In this document: piece by piece, positions 28,570-36,796 of the stretch | Layout: every line of letters begins with the position of its first letter | Numbering within the stretch: position 1 is the stretch's first letter | Made by a program: the position numbers and the translations under genes | Notes under the pieces: generated by a model | Told to the model about the DNA's origin: nothing | What the model saw: only the letters and a program-made list of their open reading frames with translations | Database searches by the model: none | From: Legionella sp. | Lineage (GTDB): Bacteria > Pseudomonadota > Gammaproteobacteria > Legionellales > Legionellaceae | DNA length: 64,000 nt | Direction: 5' to 3' | Assembly (NCBI GenBank): GCA_002786205.1 | Contig: PEQM01000039.1 | Span: forward strand, 1-64,000

Positions 28570-29106
28570 CTACTTGGTTTTTTTCGGTGATAAAACCATC
28601 AGCAATTGTCTCCCTTCCCGTTTTGCATGCTGCTCAACCACACCAAACTCGGCAGTGTCTTGCTGCAAACGCTCCAGAATTTTCATACCCAATTCCTGAT
28701 GCGCCATTTCACGACCACGAAAACGCAGTGTTACTTTAACTTTATCACCATGATTAAGGAAACGTATCAGGTTGCGTAGCTTGACCTGATAATCCCCATC
28801 TTCCGTCGTTGGACGGAATTTTAGTTCTTTGACCTGAATCTGCTTTTGCTTTTTACGTGCTTCAGCTTGTTTTTTACTCAGCTCAAAGAGAAACTTGCCG
28901 TAGTCCATGATACGGCATACCGGAGGTTTTGCTGTAGGCGATATTTCAACCAAATCCAGCCCACTTTCCTCTGCTGCTCGCAAAGCTTCCCGTGTGGATA
29001 TAATCCCTGCTTGATTACCATCAACATCAATTAAGCGTACTTCGGGTACATTAATTTGTTCATTAATTCGTGCGCGATCTTGATCACGCTTAGTTGGTGC
29101 ACTAAT
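28570..29106 (-). CDS. infC: Translation initiation factor IF-3, ATT start
   Basis: IF-3 keeps ribosomal subunits apart and checks the initiator tRNA. The first ATG-type codons in the frame would give a truncated protein, but the reading frame continues upstream as [20 protein letters not shown], the true IF-3 N-terminus, to an ATT at 29106-29104 standing seven bases after GGAGGA. That gives 178 residues. A non-canonical AUU start is known for E. coli infC and lets IF-3 repress its own translation; the same control is likely here. The C-terminal domain has the [17 protein letters not shown] motif. Confidence 0.95.
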   Translation of the reverse strand: MSAPTKRDQDRARINEQINVPEVRLIDVDGNQAGIISTREALRAAEESGLDLVEISPTAKPPVCRIMDYGKFLFELSKKQAEARKKQKQIQVKELKFRPTTEDGDYQVKLRNLIRFLNHGDKVKVTLRFRGREMAHQELGMKILERLQQDTAEFGVVEQHAKREGRQLLMVLSPKKTK

Positions 29107-29140
29107 GGTATCATCCTCCAGTTTGTTTTTTATTTGAGAT

Positions 29141-31114
29141 CTAGAGTGCTACCGAGATCTCATGTTTTTCGACTGCGCCAGCAGAACAGGCGTCTATAGT
29201 CTCTTTTCTACCTTTACTTCGTATTTCTTGTTCTAATGTATCACAAAGTGCGTCTATTGTCATCACGCCCAAATCAAGTCCTTCTCGCGAACGAACTGCG
29301 ACTTGACCGGATTCCATTTCTTTATCCCCTATCACTAATAAATAGGGTACTTTTTGCAAGGTATGTTCGCGAATTTTAAAGCCAATCTTCTCATTTCTCA
29401 AGTCAAAATGAGCGCGCAGTCCTCTTTTTTGTAGGGTTTGCTGCACTTTTTGTGCATAATCGTTCTGTTTTTCGCTAATGGTCAGCACGGCTGCCTGCAC
29501 AGGCGCCAGCCAAAGTGGAAACTTGCCGGCATAATGCTCGATCAAAATACCCATGAAGCGCTCAAGAGATCCTAAAATGGCTCTATGTAACATGACCGGT
29601 ATGTGTTTAGATCCATCTTCAGCAATATAACTGGCATCCAGGCGTTCAGGCATAGAGAAGTCAACTTGAATAGTACCACATTGCCAGATACGCCCTAAGC
29701 AATCCGACAAAGAACATTCAATTTTAGGACCATAAAAAGCCCCTTCACCTGGTGCATCAACCCAAGTGATTCCTTGTTCTGCCATGGCATGTTGCAAAGC
29801 ACTCTCTGCTTTGTCCCATACTTCATCAGAACCGACACGTTTTTCCGGACGCAGCGCCAAGCGGTATTTGATGGTCTCAAAACCAAAATCAGCATAAACA
29901 GACTGAACAAGCTGCAATAAATGAGAAACTTCTGATTGAATTTGACTTTCTGTGCAAAATATATGGCCATCGTCTTGTACCATATTACGTACGCGCATCA
30001 ATCCATGCAAGGAGCCTGAAGGCTCACAACGATGACAACTGCCAAATTCAGACAATCGCAAAGGCAAATCTCTATAACTTTTTAAACCATGGTTATAAAC
30101 TTGCACATGACAAGGACAATTCATCGGCTTGACTGCATAGTGACGATTTTCTGTTTCTGTCACAAACATTTCTTCTCTAAAATTAGCCCAGTGTCCTGAT
30201 TTTTCCCACAATATTTTATCCACCAATTGTGGCGTTTTAATTTCTTGATAATTAAAATCTACCAACCGGGCGCGCATATAACGCTCTAATTCCTGATAAA
30301 TAGTCCAGCCTTTCGCATGCCAAAAAACCATGCCTGGTGCGATGTCTTGAAAATGAAATAAATCCAGTGCCTTACCTAATTTACGATGATCTCTTTTTTC
30401 TGCTTCTTCTATACGGAACAGATAGGCAGCCAGAGACTTTTTATCCGCCCAGGCGGTACCATAAATACGCTGCAACATCTCATTATTAGAGTCACCACGC
30501 CAATAAGCACCCGCAACTTTGGTTAATTTAAAGGCTTTAAGGAATCCGGTTGCTGGCACATGCGGACCTCGGCATAAATCTTCAAAATTCCCCTGCTTGT
30601 ACAGTGAAAGGATTTCAGAGGCAGGAATATCCGCAATAATCCGTGCCTTATACTCTTCACCTATGCTTTTGAAATACGCAATGGCTTCATCTCTTGGCAA
30701 TTCGCGGCGTGATATGGGAAAGTTTTCTTTTACCAACTCCTGCATTTTGCTTTCTATGGCCAGCAAATCATCCGGCGTAAAGGGACGAGCAAAAGCAAAA
30801 TCATAGTAAAACCCATCCTCTATGACAGGACCGATAGTCACTTGTGCTGTCGGAAATAATAATTTAACCGCCTGCGCTAATAAATGCGCGGTGGAATGAC
30901 GAATTACCTCCAGACTTTCTTCTTGCTTTTCTGTAATAATGACCAAAGACGCATCGGTCTGGATAGAATAAGAGGTATCAACCAGTTTTCCATTCACACG
31001 ACCGGCCAAAGCGGCTTTAGCAAGCCCCGGACTGATCTGATGTGCTACATCATATACTGTTACCGGTACTTCAAACTGTTTGATACTTCCATCAGGCAAT
31101 GTAATAGTAGGCAT
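29141..31114 (-). CDS. thrS: Threonyl-tRNA synthetase
   Basis: Class II synthetase of 657 residues with TGS domain (about 1-62), SAD editing domain ([12 protein letters not shown] near residue 73 and the later PHVPATG region), catalytic core with motif 2 ([20 protein letters not shown]) and the C-terminal anticodon-binding domain. The ATG at 31114 has GGTGA at good spacing and gives the family start [10 protein letters not shown]. The C-terminus is about 15 residues longer than in E. coli. A terminator-like hairpin is 38 bases upstream. Confidence 0.98.
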   Translation of the reverse strand: MPTITLPDGSIKQFEVPVTVYDVAHQISPGLAKAALAGRVNGKLVDTSYSIQTDASLVIITEKQEESLEVIRHSTAHLLAQAVKLLFPTAQVTIGPVIEDGFYYDFAFARPFTPDDLLAIESKMQELVKENFPISRRELPRDEAIAYFKSIGEEYKARIIADIPASEILSLYKQGNFEDLCRGPHVPATGFLKAFKLTKVAGAYWRGDSNNEMLQRIYGTAWADKKSLAAYLFRIEEAEKRDHRKLGKALDLFHFQDIAPGMVFWHAKGWTIYQELERYMRARLVDFNYQEIKTPQLVDKILWEKSGHWANFREEMFVTETENRHYAVKPMNCPCHVQVYNHGLKSYRDLPLRLSEFGSCHRCEPSGSLHGLMRVRNMVQDDGHIFCTESQIQSEVSHLLQLVQSVYADFGFETIKYRLALRPEKRVGSDEVWDKAESALQHAMAEQGITWVDAPGEGAFYGPKIECSLSDCLGRIWQCGTIQVDFSMPERLDASYIAEDGSKHIPVMLHRAILGSLERFMGILIEHYAGKFPLWLAPVQAAVLTISEKQNDYAQKVQQTLQKRGLRAHFDLRNEKIGFKIREHTLQKVPYLLVIGDKEMESGQVAVRSREGLDLGVMTIDALCDTLEQEIRSKGRKETIDACSAGAVEKHEISVAL

Positions 31115-31151
31115 AATAGTCACCGCTTTGTCCATCAAGCACTTGATAAAG

Positions 31152-31177
31152 AAAAAAAAGCCCTGCAAAGCAGGGCT
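31152..31177 (-). terminator. Intrinsic terminator after tRNA-Val, in the thrS leader
   Basis: On the minus strand AGCCCTG and CAGGGCT form a stem around a five-base loop, followed by eight T residues. It lies 35 bases after the tRNA-Val gene and ends only 38 bases before the thrS ATG. It may simply end the tRNA transcript, but with so little space for a thrS promoter it may also act as an attenuator. Confidence 0.85.
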
Positions 31178-31211
31178 AAAACTATAATACTAGAAAAGCA
31201 TTATCTACGTA

Positions 31212-31286
31212 TGGTAGGCACGAGTGGGTTCGAACCACCGACCACCACCATGTCAAGGTGGTGCTCTACCACTGAGCTACGTGCCT
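31212..31286 (-). tRNA. tRNA-Val (anticodon GAC)
   Basis: The minus strand folds as a cloverleaf: acceptor AGGCACG with CGTGCCT, D arm GCTCAGTGGTAGAGC, anticodon stem CCACC/GGTGG around the loop TTGACAT (anticodon GAC), T arm with GGTTCGAACCC-type loop, discriminator A and an encoded CCA end. GAC reads the valine codon GUC and by wobble GUU. Confidence 0.95.
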
Positions 31287-31315
31287 ATATTTCGAGCTTA
31301 ACACACAATAATGAA

Positions 31316-31343
31316 ATTATTATATATGCAAAAAGAGCGTCAA
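31316..31343 (-). promoter_or_regulatory. Candidate promoter of tRNA-Val
   Basis: On the minus strand TTGACG (31343-31338) is followed after 16 bases by AATAAT (31321-31316) within a very AT-rich stretch, giving a start about 20 bases before the tRNA. The remaining bases up to 31580 hold no supported gene. Confidence 0.5.
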
Positions 31344-31580
31344 CGCAATCTTTATTTTCATCTCTTGGTCACAAAAGACCAAAATAAATCATCCCCTGCA
31401 GAACATGGGCAATACCCTCCCTGATGACAGCGCATGACCAAAAAACAATCCTGCTTCTTTCTTCACTCACCTGAACTTACTCCAGGGCATGTTGCCAACC
31501 GATGGCACACAAGAAACGAGCACCAAAATACGAATCTGGGCCTGGCTGTGTTTGAGCAATAATTTCACTTTCGATTTCAC

Positions 31581-33509
31581 TTACTTTTGATAATAAGTCC
31601 GTTGTAATAACAAAACATCGCGGACTATCGATTTTCTTAACAAGGAAAGAGACAAAGGCATTAGATACTGATCCGTCATACTGATAGCGCCTGAGGTATG
31701 TATCGTAGTTAATCGATCGGGTTCAATAATACCTGTCGTTGCGTAACTGCCAGCGATGATAAAAGGCTTTCTGTCGGTCGCAGTTAACAGGTCTTGTCCT
31801 ATGCTGTAATCTGAGCGCGGGTTAGTGCAGTGAAATAAACGTGTTGCTAAAGTAGGCATCAGATCATAACTGCTGGTGCGGTATGCTATTTTGCGCGAAG
31901 ATTGCTTGGGCCAATGAATCAATAAGGGGATCTTCGTTTGATAAACCGAGTAATTGCTGGCATGTCCCCAATAGTTTTGATGGTTTTCATTGAACTCTTG
32001 CCCATGATCTGAAGTGATAATAACAATGCTATTATCCCAATAGCCCTCGTCTTTAATGGCTTTTAACAGCAGCTGCAATTGCTCATCGATGAAATGTACC
32101 GTATTTAAATAATTATTGTAATAAGGCTCTCTATCAACGCGATTGTCCATTCCTATTCGAGAACAAACTCTCTGGTAAGGCTGGTAGACAATAGGAATTT
32201 TAGCCAAATTACAATAGGCATGAGGCGCATTATAAAAAACATTCAAGAACAAGGCTTGATGTTGTTTTTTTTCTTGTCTTAAAAATTGCAAGGCCTGGTC
32301 TGTACTGTCTCTATCCCAATCGCTCTCTATTTTTTTTAAAGAACCATCAGCCGCCAGATCCGGTACTCTTTGATAAATGGTTTTGTCCAATGGCGGATTA
32401 CGCATTTCCGCAGAATAAATCACTCGCATTTTATACTGATATTGCGTCAACCAATCAAAAAGAACCGGTGCCACATGCTGCTCTAGCGCGGCATTCCAAT
32501 AAGTACCAGGAATAGAATAAAATAAAGAGAACAAGCCTGCCTGAGTTGAGTTCCCGCCGCTGTAATGATGCAAAAATTGCCAGCTTTCATTCGCAAAAGA
32601 CTGGAGATAAGGCATGTATTGCAAACTGTCAAAACGCAAAGAATCAACCATAATCAAAAAAATATTATAAGGCCGTTTGGCATCAGGTCGTTGGCAATTT
32701 AACGGGTGTAATGGATATTGGATGGTTTCATGTGAATAAGGGGCCTGCATGTAATGCGCCTCACTGAAATCATTGAGTAGTTCTTCGGCATTTTTTTGTG
32801 GGATAAGTAATCCAAGCAATTGATTATACAGTGGAAGATTAGAAGCTTGCTGGATGAGTAGGTTATTATGATGTACCGCCAGACTCAGCATCATAATAAA
32901 ATAGCTTAATACCGCAAGACTACTCCAGCCCCAAACAAGAAATCGGCCTATCATCAAGCGTTTTGGTAAAATAATGCCATACCAGACGCCATAAGCAAGC
33001 CCCCATTCTACCAATAAAATCAACATGGCCACGCCATAAATAATCAATTGCTCTACCGAGCTTAAATTAAATACTCGATGTGCCTCTTTACTGAATATAA
33101 ATCCAAAGATGGTTTGATTTAAATGAAATTTGAACAAAGCATAAACTTGCACATCAATGATCAACAGCAACAAAGACAAGGTAGCCAGAATCCAGCTTAA
33201 ACCCATCACCATAGTTTTCTTTGGATAAAACAGCGCAACCAGAGCCGGCACTATAGCCGGAATAAAGGCCAGCACGGTCATATAACTGATAAAATTGATT
33301 CCGGTAAAAAAAAGAATCAAGACTTGGCCTGCGGGACTTGAATAATCAGCCATCATGTTTTTAAACAGCGTCGGGCTATGTAAAATGCTATGCAAGTAGC
33401 TCAAGCCAGCTAGCCAAAAGAAAAGCGCATTAAAGAAAAAAAACCAACCGACAAAGCGCAAGCAGGGATTGGTTTTTATTTTTAAAAATAAAGATGAAGT
33501 CGTCAGCAT
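31581..33509 (-). CDS. YejM/PbgA-like inner membrane protein, sulfatase fold
   Basis: A 642-residue protein with about five N-terminal membrane segments (residues 20-215) in the DUF3413 pattern and a large periplasmic sulfatase/alkaline-phosphatase-fold domain. The latter opens IFLIMVDSLRFDSL and has HYSGGNSTQAGLFSLFYSIPG and ITSDHGQEFNENH. E. coli YejM (PbgA/LapC) senses periplasmic LPS and controls LpxC breakdown and lacks sulfatase activity. The same LPS-homeostasis role is likely but inferred. It is a single gene, divergent from the regulator at 33943. Confidence 0.85.
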   Translation of the reverse strand: MLTTSSLFLKIKTNPCLRFVGWFFFFNALFFWLAGLSYLHSILHSPTLFKNMMADYSSPAGQVLILFFTGINFISYMTVLAFIPAIVPALVALFYPKKTMVMGLSWILATLSLLLLIIDVQVYALFKFHLNQTIFGFIFSKEAHRVFNLSSVEQLIIYGVAMLILLVEWGLAYGVWYGIILPKRLMIGRFLVWGWSSLAVLSYFIMMLSLAVHHNNLLIQQASNLPLYNQLLGLLIPQKNAEELLNDFSEAHYMQAPYSHETIQYPLHPLNCQRPDAKRPYNIFLIMVDSLRFDSLQYMPYLQSFANESWQFLHHYSGGNSTQAGLFSLFYSIPGTYWNAALEQHVAPVLFDWLTQYQYKMRVIYSAEMRNPPLDKTIYQRVPDLAADGSLKKIESDWDRDSTDQALQFLRQEKKQHQALFLNVFYNAPHAYCNLAKIPIVYQPYQRVCSRIGMDNRVDREPYYNNYLNTVHFIDEQLQLLLKAIKDEGYWDNSIVIITSDHGQEFNENHQNYWGHASNYSVYQTKIPLLIHWPKQSSRKIAYRTSSYDLMPTLATRLFHCTNPRSDYSIGQDLLTATDRKPFIIAGSYATTGIIEPDRLTTIHTSGAISMTDQYLMPLSLSLLRKSIVRDVLLLQRTYYQK

Positions 33510-33659
33510 AGTAAATCAGCCTAGCACACCTGATGCCTCAATAAAAGCCATCGCCAGCACGCCCTAAATGACGACAACATCATGCCATACGAAAAATCGT
33601 GCACAACAGCCCGCTACCACTGTTTTTAGCTGCAAAAGACTACTCTCCCTATCATCAAT

Positions 33660-33805
33660 AAAAAAGGCCCGAATAGGGGAGAGCTATTCAGGCCTGGGTT
33701 GCGAGGCAAAACCAACTATGGCAGCCCACTCTTGCATCCTTGTCTGTTGGACAAAAGAAAATGTTCCATCGTTTTTCTTTTATGAAACCATCCTTTACTG
33801 TTTCG
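33660..33805 (-). ncRNA. Candidate small regulatory RNA, about 146 nt
   Basis: A minus-strand unit bounded by a good promoter (33812-33839) and a strong intrinsic terminator: arms 33665-33676 and 33684-33695, 12 base pairs with one G-U, followed by six T residues. No gene on the minus strand runs into this terminator. The predicted RNA has three GGA motifs: AAAGGATG, ACAAGGATGC (close to the CsrA consensus ACARGGAUG), and GATGGAAC held in the loop of a hairpin with a perfect nine-base AAAAGAAAA/TTTTCTTTT stem (33753-33761 with 33773-33781). This pattern resembles Rsm-type CsrA-titrating RNAs. A 61-codon open frame overlaps but begins upstream of the promoter. The 33510-33659 stretch beside it shows nothing. 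Confidence 0.5.
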
Positions 33806-33811
33806 CCGCTC

Positions 33812-33839
33812 ATTTTACTAATAAACCCAATAAAGTCAA
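33812..33839 (-). promoter_or_regulatory. Sigma-70 promoter driving the candidate small RNA
   Basis: Minus-strand TTGACT (33839-33834) and TAAAAT (33817-33812) with a 16-base spacer; five of six consensus bases in each box. Expected start near 33805. Confidence 0.6.
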
Positions 33840-33852
33840 CCATTAATTTCAA

Positions 33853-33873
33853 ATGGAAACCAATAGTTTCCAT
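33853..33873. promoter_or_regulatory. Palindromic operator candidate between divergent promoters
   Basis: ATGGAAAC and GTTTCCAT form a perfect eight-base palindrome with a five-base centre. It lies 13 bases upstream of the -35 of the HTH gene promoter and 14 bases upstream of the -35 of the small RNA promoter, an ideal place for a dimeric regulator to act on both. The HTH protein encoded at 33943 is the obvious candidate binder. Confidence 0.55.
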
Positions 33874-33885
33874 ATTTTCTTTTCA

Positions 33886-33914
33886 TTGAATAAAATCACT
33901 GCTTTTGTTACACT
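33886..33914 (+). promoter_or_regulatory. Sigma-70 promoter of the HTH-MFS operon
   Basis: TTGAAT (33886-33891) and TACACT (33909-33914) are 17 bases apart, giving a start near 33921 and a leader of about 22 bases before the ATG at 33943. Confidence 0.6.
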
Positions 33915-33942
33915 TTCTAATCCTCTTCCTTAACCTGACTCC

Positions 33943-34416
33943 ATGGAAAAAGTTGATTTAACCAAACAGTTTTCTTATCGCTTACGTGATGCCATGATCC
34001 ATGCAGGATTTAACTCTCAACGTTCGGCCACGGGAGTTTGTATTGATAAATTGGTAGAAATTACCGGCTATTCCATGCAAATTTGCCGTAAATATTTGAG
34101 AGGCCAAGCCATTCCAGAACCTGTCAAATTAATAGAAATTGCGAAACAACTCAATGTTTCTCCTGGATGGCTTTTATTTGGGGATGCCCATAATGACACC
34201 AACAAAGAACAGGATGCGGTGGTCATTAACAAAAATTTACTTCACTATATTTTCACTAAAGCCTCATCCCTGTATACTACTTTGCATATGGAACATGAAG
34301 TACCAAGCTTTCTTATGGAATTAATTCGCGACATCAGCTTGATTAATGCCAATGAAGAACAATCCAAAAAAATTATAGACTTGGCTATTTCATCAATAAA
34401 ACATTTTAATTCTTAA
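33943..34416 (+). CDS. Helix-turn-helix transcriptional regulator, XRE-like
   Basis: A 157-residue protein whose first about 85 residues fit an XRE/lambda-repressor HTH: LVEITGYSMQICRKYLRGQAIPEP is the HTH core (cited in part: ITGYSMQICRKYLRG), followed by LIEIAKQLNVSPGWLLFG, a motif seen in many phage-repressor-like regulators. The C-terminal half is helical and without a known effector domain. There is no strong ribosome binding site. It starts a three-gene operon with an unknown protein and an MFS transporter, and probably regulates them and itself through the nearby palindrome. Confidence 0.8.
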   Translation: MEKVDLTKQFSYRLRDAMIHAGFNSQRSATGVCIDKLVEITGYSMQICRKYLRGQAIPEPVKLIEIAKQLNVSPGWLLFGDAHNDTNKEQDAVVINKNLLHYIFTKASSLYTTLHMEHEVPSFLMELIRDISLINANEEQSKKIIDLAISSIKHFNS

Positions 34417-34422
34417 ACATGG

Positions 34423-34989
34423 ATGTACTCAGAGATTATGGATACTTGTTGTAATAAAGTGACTCCCCACCCTGCTTTTCTTGATTTTTTGTTTGCATTT
34501 AAAAAAAAGACATCCAGTGTTTTTCGCGATATTCTAGGCATACATGATCTGGCTCATTTAGCCATTACTCAAGTTAGTACGGGCAATCATTTATTAACGC
34601 TGTCATCTACTCCGTCATTGGAATTTAATTTATTTAGCAGCCCCTTATGGCATTATGATCGCTCTTATGATCCAGCGTGGTTTAGCTCATCTATTCCTTG
34701 CTATTGGCATCAGCTATATCATCCAGAACGCTATGATGAACTGTACTATTTAAAACAAATCAAACATCAATATGCACTTGGTTTGTCTTTAGCAACAGCG
34801 CTTGCTGATAAAAAAATAATCTATTCTCTGGCAATCCAGCACGATACGCCTCAAGCGCGTGAATTATTTTCTTGCATGCATGATGATTTTTATAAAATTG
34901 GACAATACTGCTTTAATCTGCTGGAGCCCTTATTCACTCAAACATTGCAAGTACCTTTTTCAAAAGGCTCACAGGATATAAGCTCATGA
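34423..34989 (+). CDS. Unknown protein between regulator and transporter genes
   Basis: A 188-residue soluble protein I cannot place in a family. It is rich in aromatic residues (SPLWHYDRSYDPAWF near residue 75-90, CYWHQLYHPERYDELYYLK) and has no signal peptide or membrane segment. The aromatic pattern and predicted alpha/beta layout recall the ligand-sensing half of LuxR-type or PAS-like regulators, but no DNA-binding domain follows. It begins 7 bases after the HTH gene (an ATG at 34438 is an alternative start) and its stop overlaps the transporter ATG. A role as ligand sensor or partner of the HTH protein is a guess from context. Confidence 0.65.
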   Translation: MYSEIMDTCCNKVTPHPAFLDFLFAFKKKTSSVFRDILGIHDLAHLAITQVSTGNHLLTLSSTPSLEFNLFSSPLWHYDRSYDPAWFSSSIPCYWHQLYHPERYDELYYLKQIKHQYALGLSLATALADKKIIYSLAIQHDTPQARELFSCMHDDFYKIGQYCFNLLEPLFTQTLQVPFSKGSQDISS

Positions 34990-36272
34990 ACTATCAAAAA
35001 AAAGTAATTACCGGCGGCTTTATCGGCAACCTGGTCGAAGCCTATGACTTGTCTATTTGCTATTTTTTATCTGCTGAATTATCAAAAGCACTACTAGGTG
35101 ACAGCAAAGGAAAACCCACCGTTATCTTTTCTTTAATTTTTATCGCCTACCTTGCCAAGCCCCTAGGCTCACTCATATTAGGAATTCTATCTGACCGTTA
35201 TGGACGAAAAAATGTATTGGTCTCCTCTTTAATCATTATGGGCAGTGCGACTGCACTCATGGGATTAATCCCCAATTACCATTCTATAGGCTTATGGGCG
35301 GCCGGATTTTTTTTACTTTTACGCATTATACAAAGCATGGCGCTGGGATCTGAATTTCTCAATTCATCCTCCTTGCTGGTAGAAAGTGGCAGTGAAAAAC
35401 AACGCGGCTTTCGGGGCTGCTGGTCTTCTGTCGGGGTCAAAGCAGGCTATTTGATGGCTTGTTTACTTGTTGAGTCCATTCACTATTACAGTCCTGAGTC
35501 GCCCTCTTTATGGCGTCTTCCTTTCTTTTTGGCTTTGGCATTTACCAGCTTAGGTTATGTCATCCGGATAAAAATGCCAGAAAGCCTGGCTTATATTCGA
35601 TATTATTCCGAGAGAAGCAAGCCCTCCACCATGCAAATTTACAAACAAGCCTTGCATTTTACTAAAACCCATCCTTTTTTAATTCATTTTGCTTTTTTTA
35701 CCAGTTTTCTGTCTGTTGCAACCGGTTATTTTTTCTACTTGTATATTCCTATCCATGCCATGGAATATAATGCGTTGTCTCATCGTTTTGTGATGTTTTC
35801 TACCATTTGTTCTTTGCTGCTTGTGATTCTATTGATACCTTTCTTTGGCTGGCTCTCAGACAAAACCAATCGCTTGTTTTTATTGGCTCTCGCCAGCAGC
35901 GGTTTATTAGTATTAAGCTATCCTTTTATGCAGGCGATTAATTACGGCAATATGGCCTATTTTTTAAGCATGCAATTACTCATCTCTATTCCCTGTGCTT
36001 GCTATTACAGCGTAGCCACCGTCAGTTTGACGGATCTTTTTCCTATGCCTATTCGCTGTACCACTTTGTCTTTGGTTTATTCTGTTTCAGCCAGTCTGGC
36101 ATCAGGGATTCCGCCATTATTATCGGATTTTTTGGTGCGTACCACCCATTGGGTAAGTTCGCCTGCTCTTATTATCTGTACTTTAGCCAGCGTGGTGCTA
36201 ATCAACCTTGCGCTGCTCATTAAAAAGCAGGTGTCATTAGCAGGTCAGCCACTAGCCCCTGAGGGGAGCTAG
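34986..36272 (+). CDS. MFS transporter, metabolite:H+ symporter type
   Basis: A 428-residue permease with about 12 membrane segments. The motif between segments 2 and 3 is GILSDRYGRKNV (MFS motif A), and the start GGFIGNLVEAYDLSICYFL fits the MHS/ProP branch, which imports organic acids, betaines or amino-acid-like solutes with protons. Substrate cannot be read from sequence. ATGA overlap with the preceding gene shows translational coupling, so the HTH gene, the unknown protein and the transporter form one functional unit. Its stop codon lies inside a hairpin. Confidence 0.88.
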   Translation: MNYQKKVITGGFIGNLVEAYDLSICYFLSAELSKALLGDSKGKPTVIFSLIFIAYLAKPLGSLILGILSDRYGRKNVLVSSLIIMGSATALMGLIPNYHSIGLWAAGFFLLLRIIQSMALGSEFLNSSSLLVESGSEKQRGFRGCWSSVGVKAGYLMACLLVESIHYYSPESPSLWRLPFFLALAFTSLGYVIRIKMPESLAYIRYYSERSKPSTMQIYKQALHFTKTHPFLIHFAFFTSFLSVATGYFFYLYIPIHAMEYNALSHRFVMFSTICSLLLVILLIPFFGWLSDKTNRLFLLALASSGLLVLSYPFMQAINYGNMAYFLSMQLLISIPCACYYSVATVSLTDLFPMPIRCTTLSLVYSVSASLASGIPPLLSDFLVRTTHWVSSPALIICTLASVVLINLALLIKKQVSLAGQPLAPEGS

Positions 36273-36274
36273 TG
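36250..36274. terminator. Hairpin at the MFS gene end
   Basis: CACTAGC and GCTAGTG flank CCCTGAGGGG, giving a strong stem that includes the stop codon of the transporter gene. ppiB ends only eight bases further on the other strand. There is no clear T tract, so it may work as a shared transcript end with help from Rho. Confidence 0.45.
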
Positions 36275-36282
36275 TGGTGTTC

Positions 36283-36780
36283 TTATTGTACTTCTTTGAT
36301 TTCAAGAATGTGAATGTCTTCTGCAGGCACATCACCATGGCCTAAGCGTTGGCCAGTTTTTACTTTTGCAATGGCATCTACGATATCCATCCCGTCTACC
36401 ACATGACCAAAAACACAATACCCAAACCCTTGCATGGAATCACTACTGTAATTTAAAAATCCATTATCCGCTACATTAATAAAAAACTGGGCGGTGGCTG
36501 AATGAGGGTCCATGGTACGAGCCATAGCGATAGTGCCGCGCTTGTTAGGCTGGGCTTTTTGTGCTTCATTTTGCACTGGCTGTTGTGTTTTTTTCTGCTC
36601 CATATCAGCAGTCAAGCCACCACCTTGAATCATAAAGCCATCAATAACCCGATGAAAAATAGTGTCATTATAAAATCCTGAACGCACATAGCTCAAAAAA
36701 TTATCTGCGGTTTTAGGGGTATTTTCGTGATCCAGCTCTAGGTGAATATCACCTTTGGATGTACTGATAACAACCATCAT
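36283..36780 (-). CDS. ppiB: Peptidyl-prolyl cis-trans isomerase B (cyclophilin)
   Basis: A 165-residue cytoplasmic cyclophilin that speeds prolyl isomerisation in folding. The active-site segments [14 protein letters not shown] (near residues 42-55), [22 protein letters not shown] and [14 protein letters not shown] are conserved. No signal peptide is present, matching PpiB rather than PpiA. It lies 16 bases after tgt on the same strand. Confidence 0.95.
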   Translation of the reverse strand: MMVVISTSKGDIHLELDHENTPKTADNFLSYVRSGFYNDTIFHRVIDGFMIQGGGLTADMEQKKTQQPVQNEAQKAQPNKRGTIAMARTMDPHSATAQFFINVADNGFLNYSSDSMQGFGYCVFGHVVDGMDIVDAIAKVKTGQRLGHGDVPAEDIHILEIKEVQ

Positions 36781-36796
36781 CTCTCCTGTTTAACTG

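Noticed and set aside
31500-31720. An open frame of about 75 codons overlapping the end of the YejM-like gene in another phase on the same strand, reading on past its stop.
   Set aside because: It has no ATG, GTG or TTG start in its first part and no ribosome binding site; most of it is shadow of the real gene.
33688-33873. A 61-codon minus-strand frame inside the candidate small RNA region.
   Set aside because: Its start lies upstream of the best promoter, lacks a ribosome binding site, and the stop falls inside the terminator stem. Kept as an alternative explanation, not annotated.
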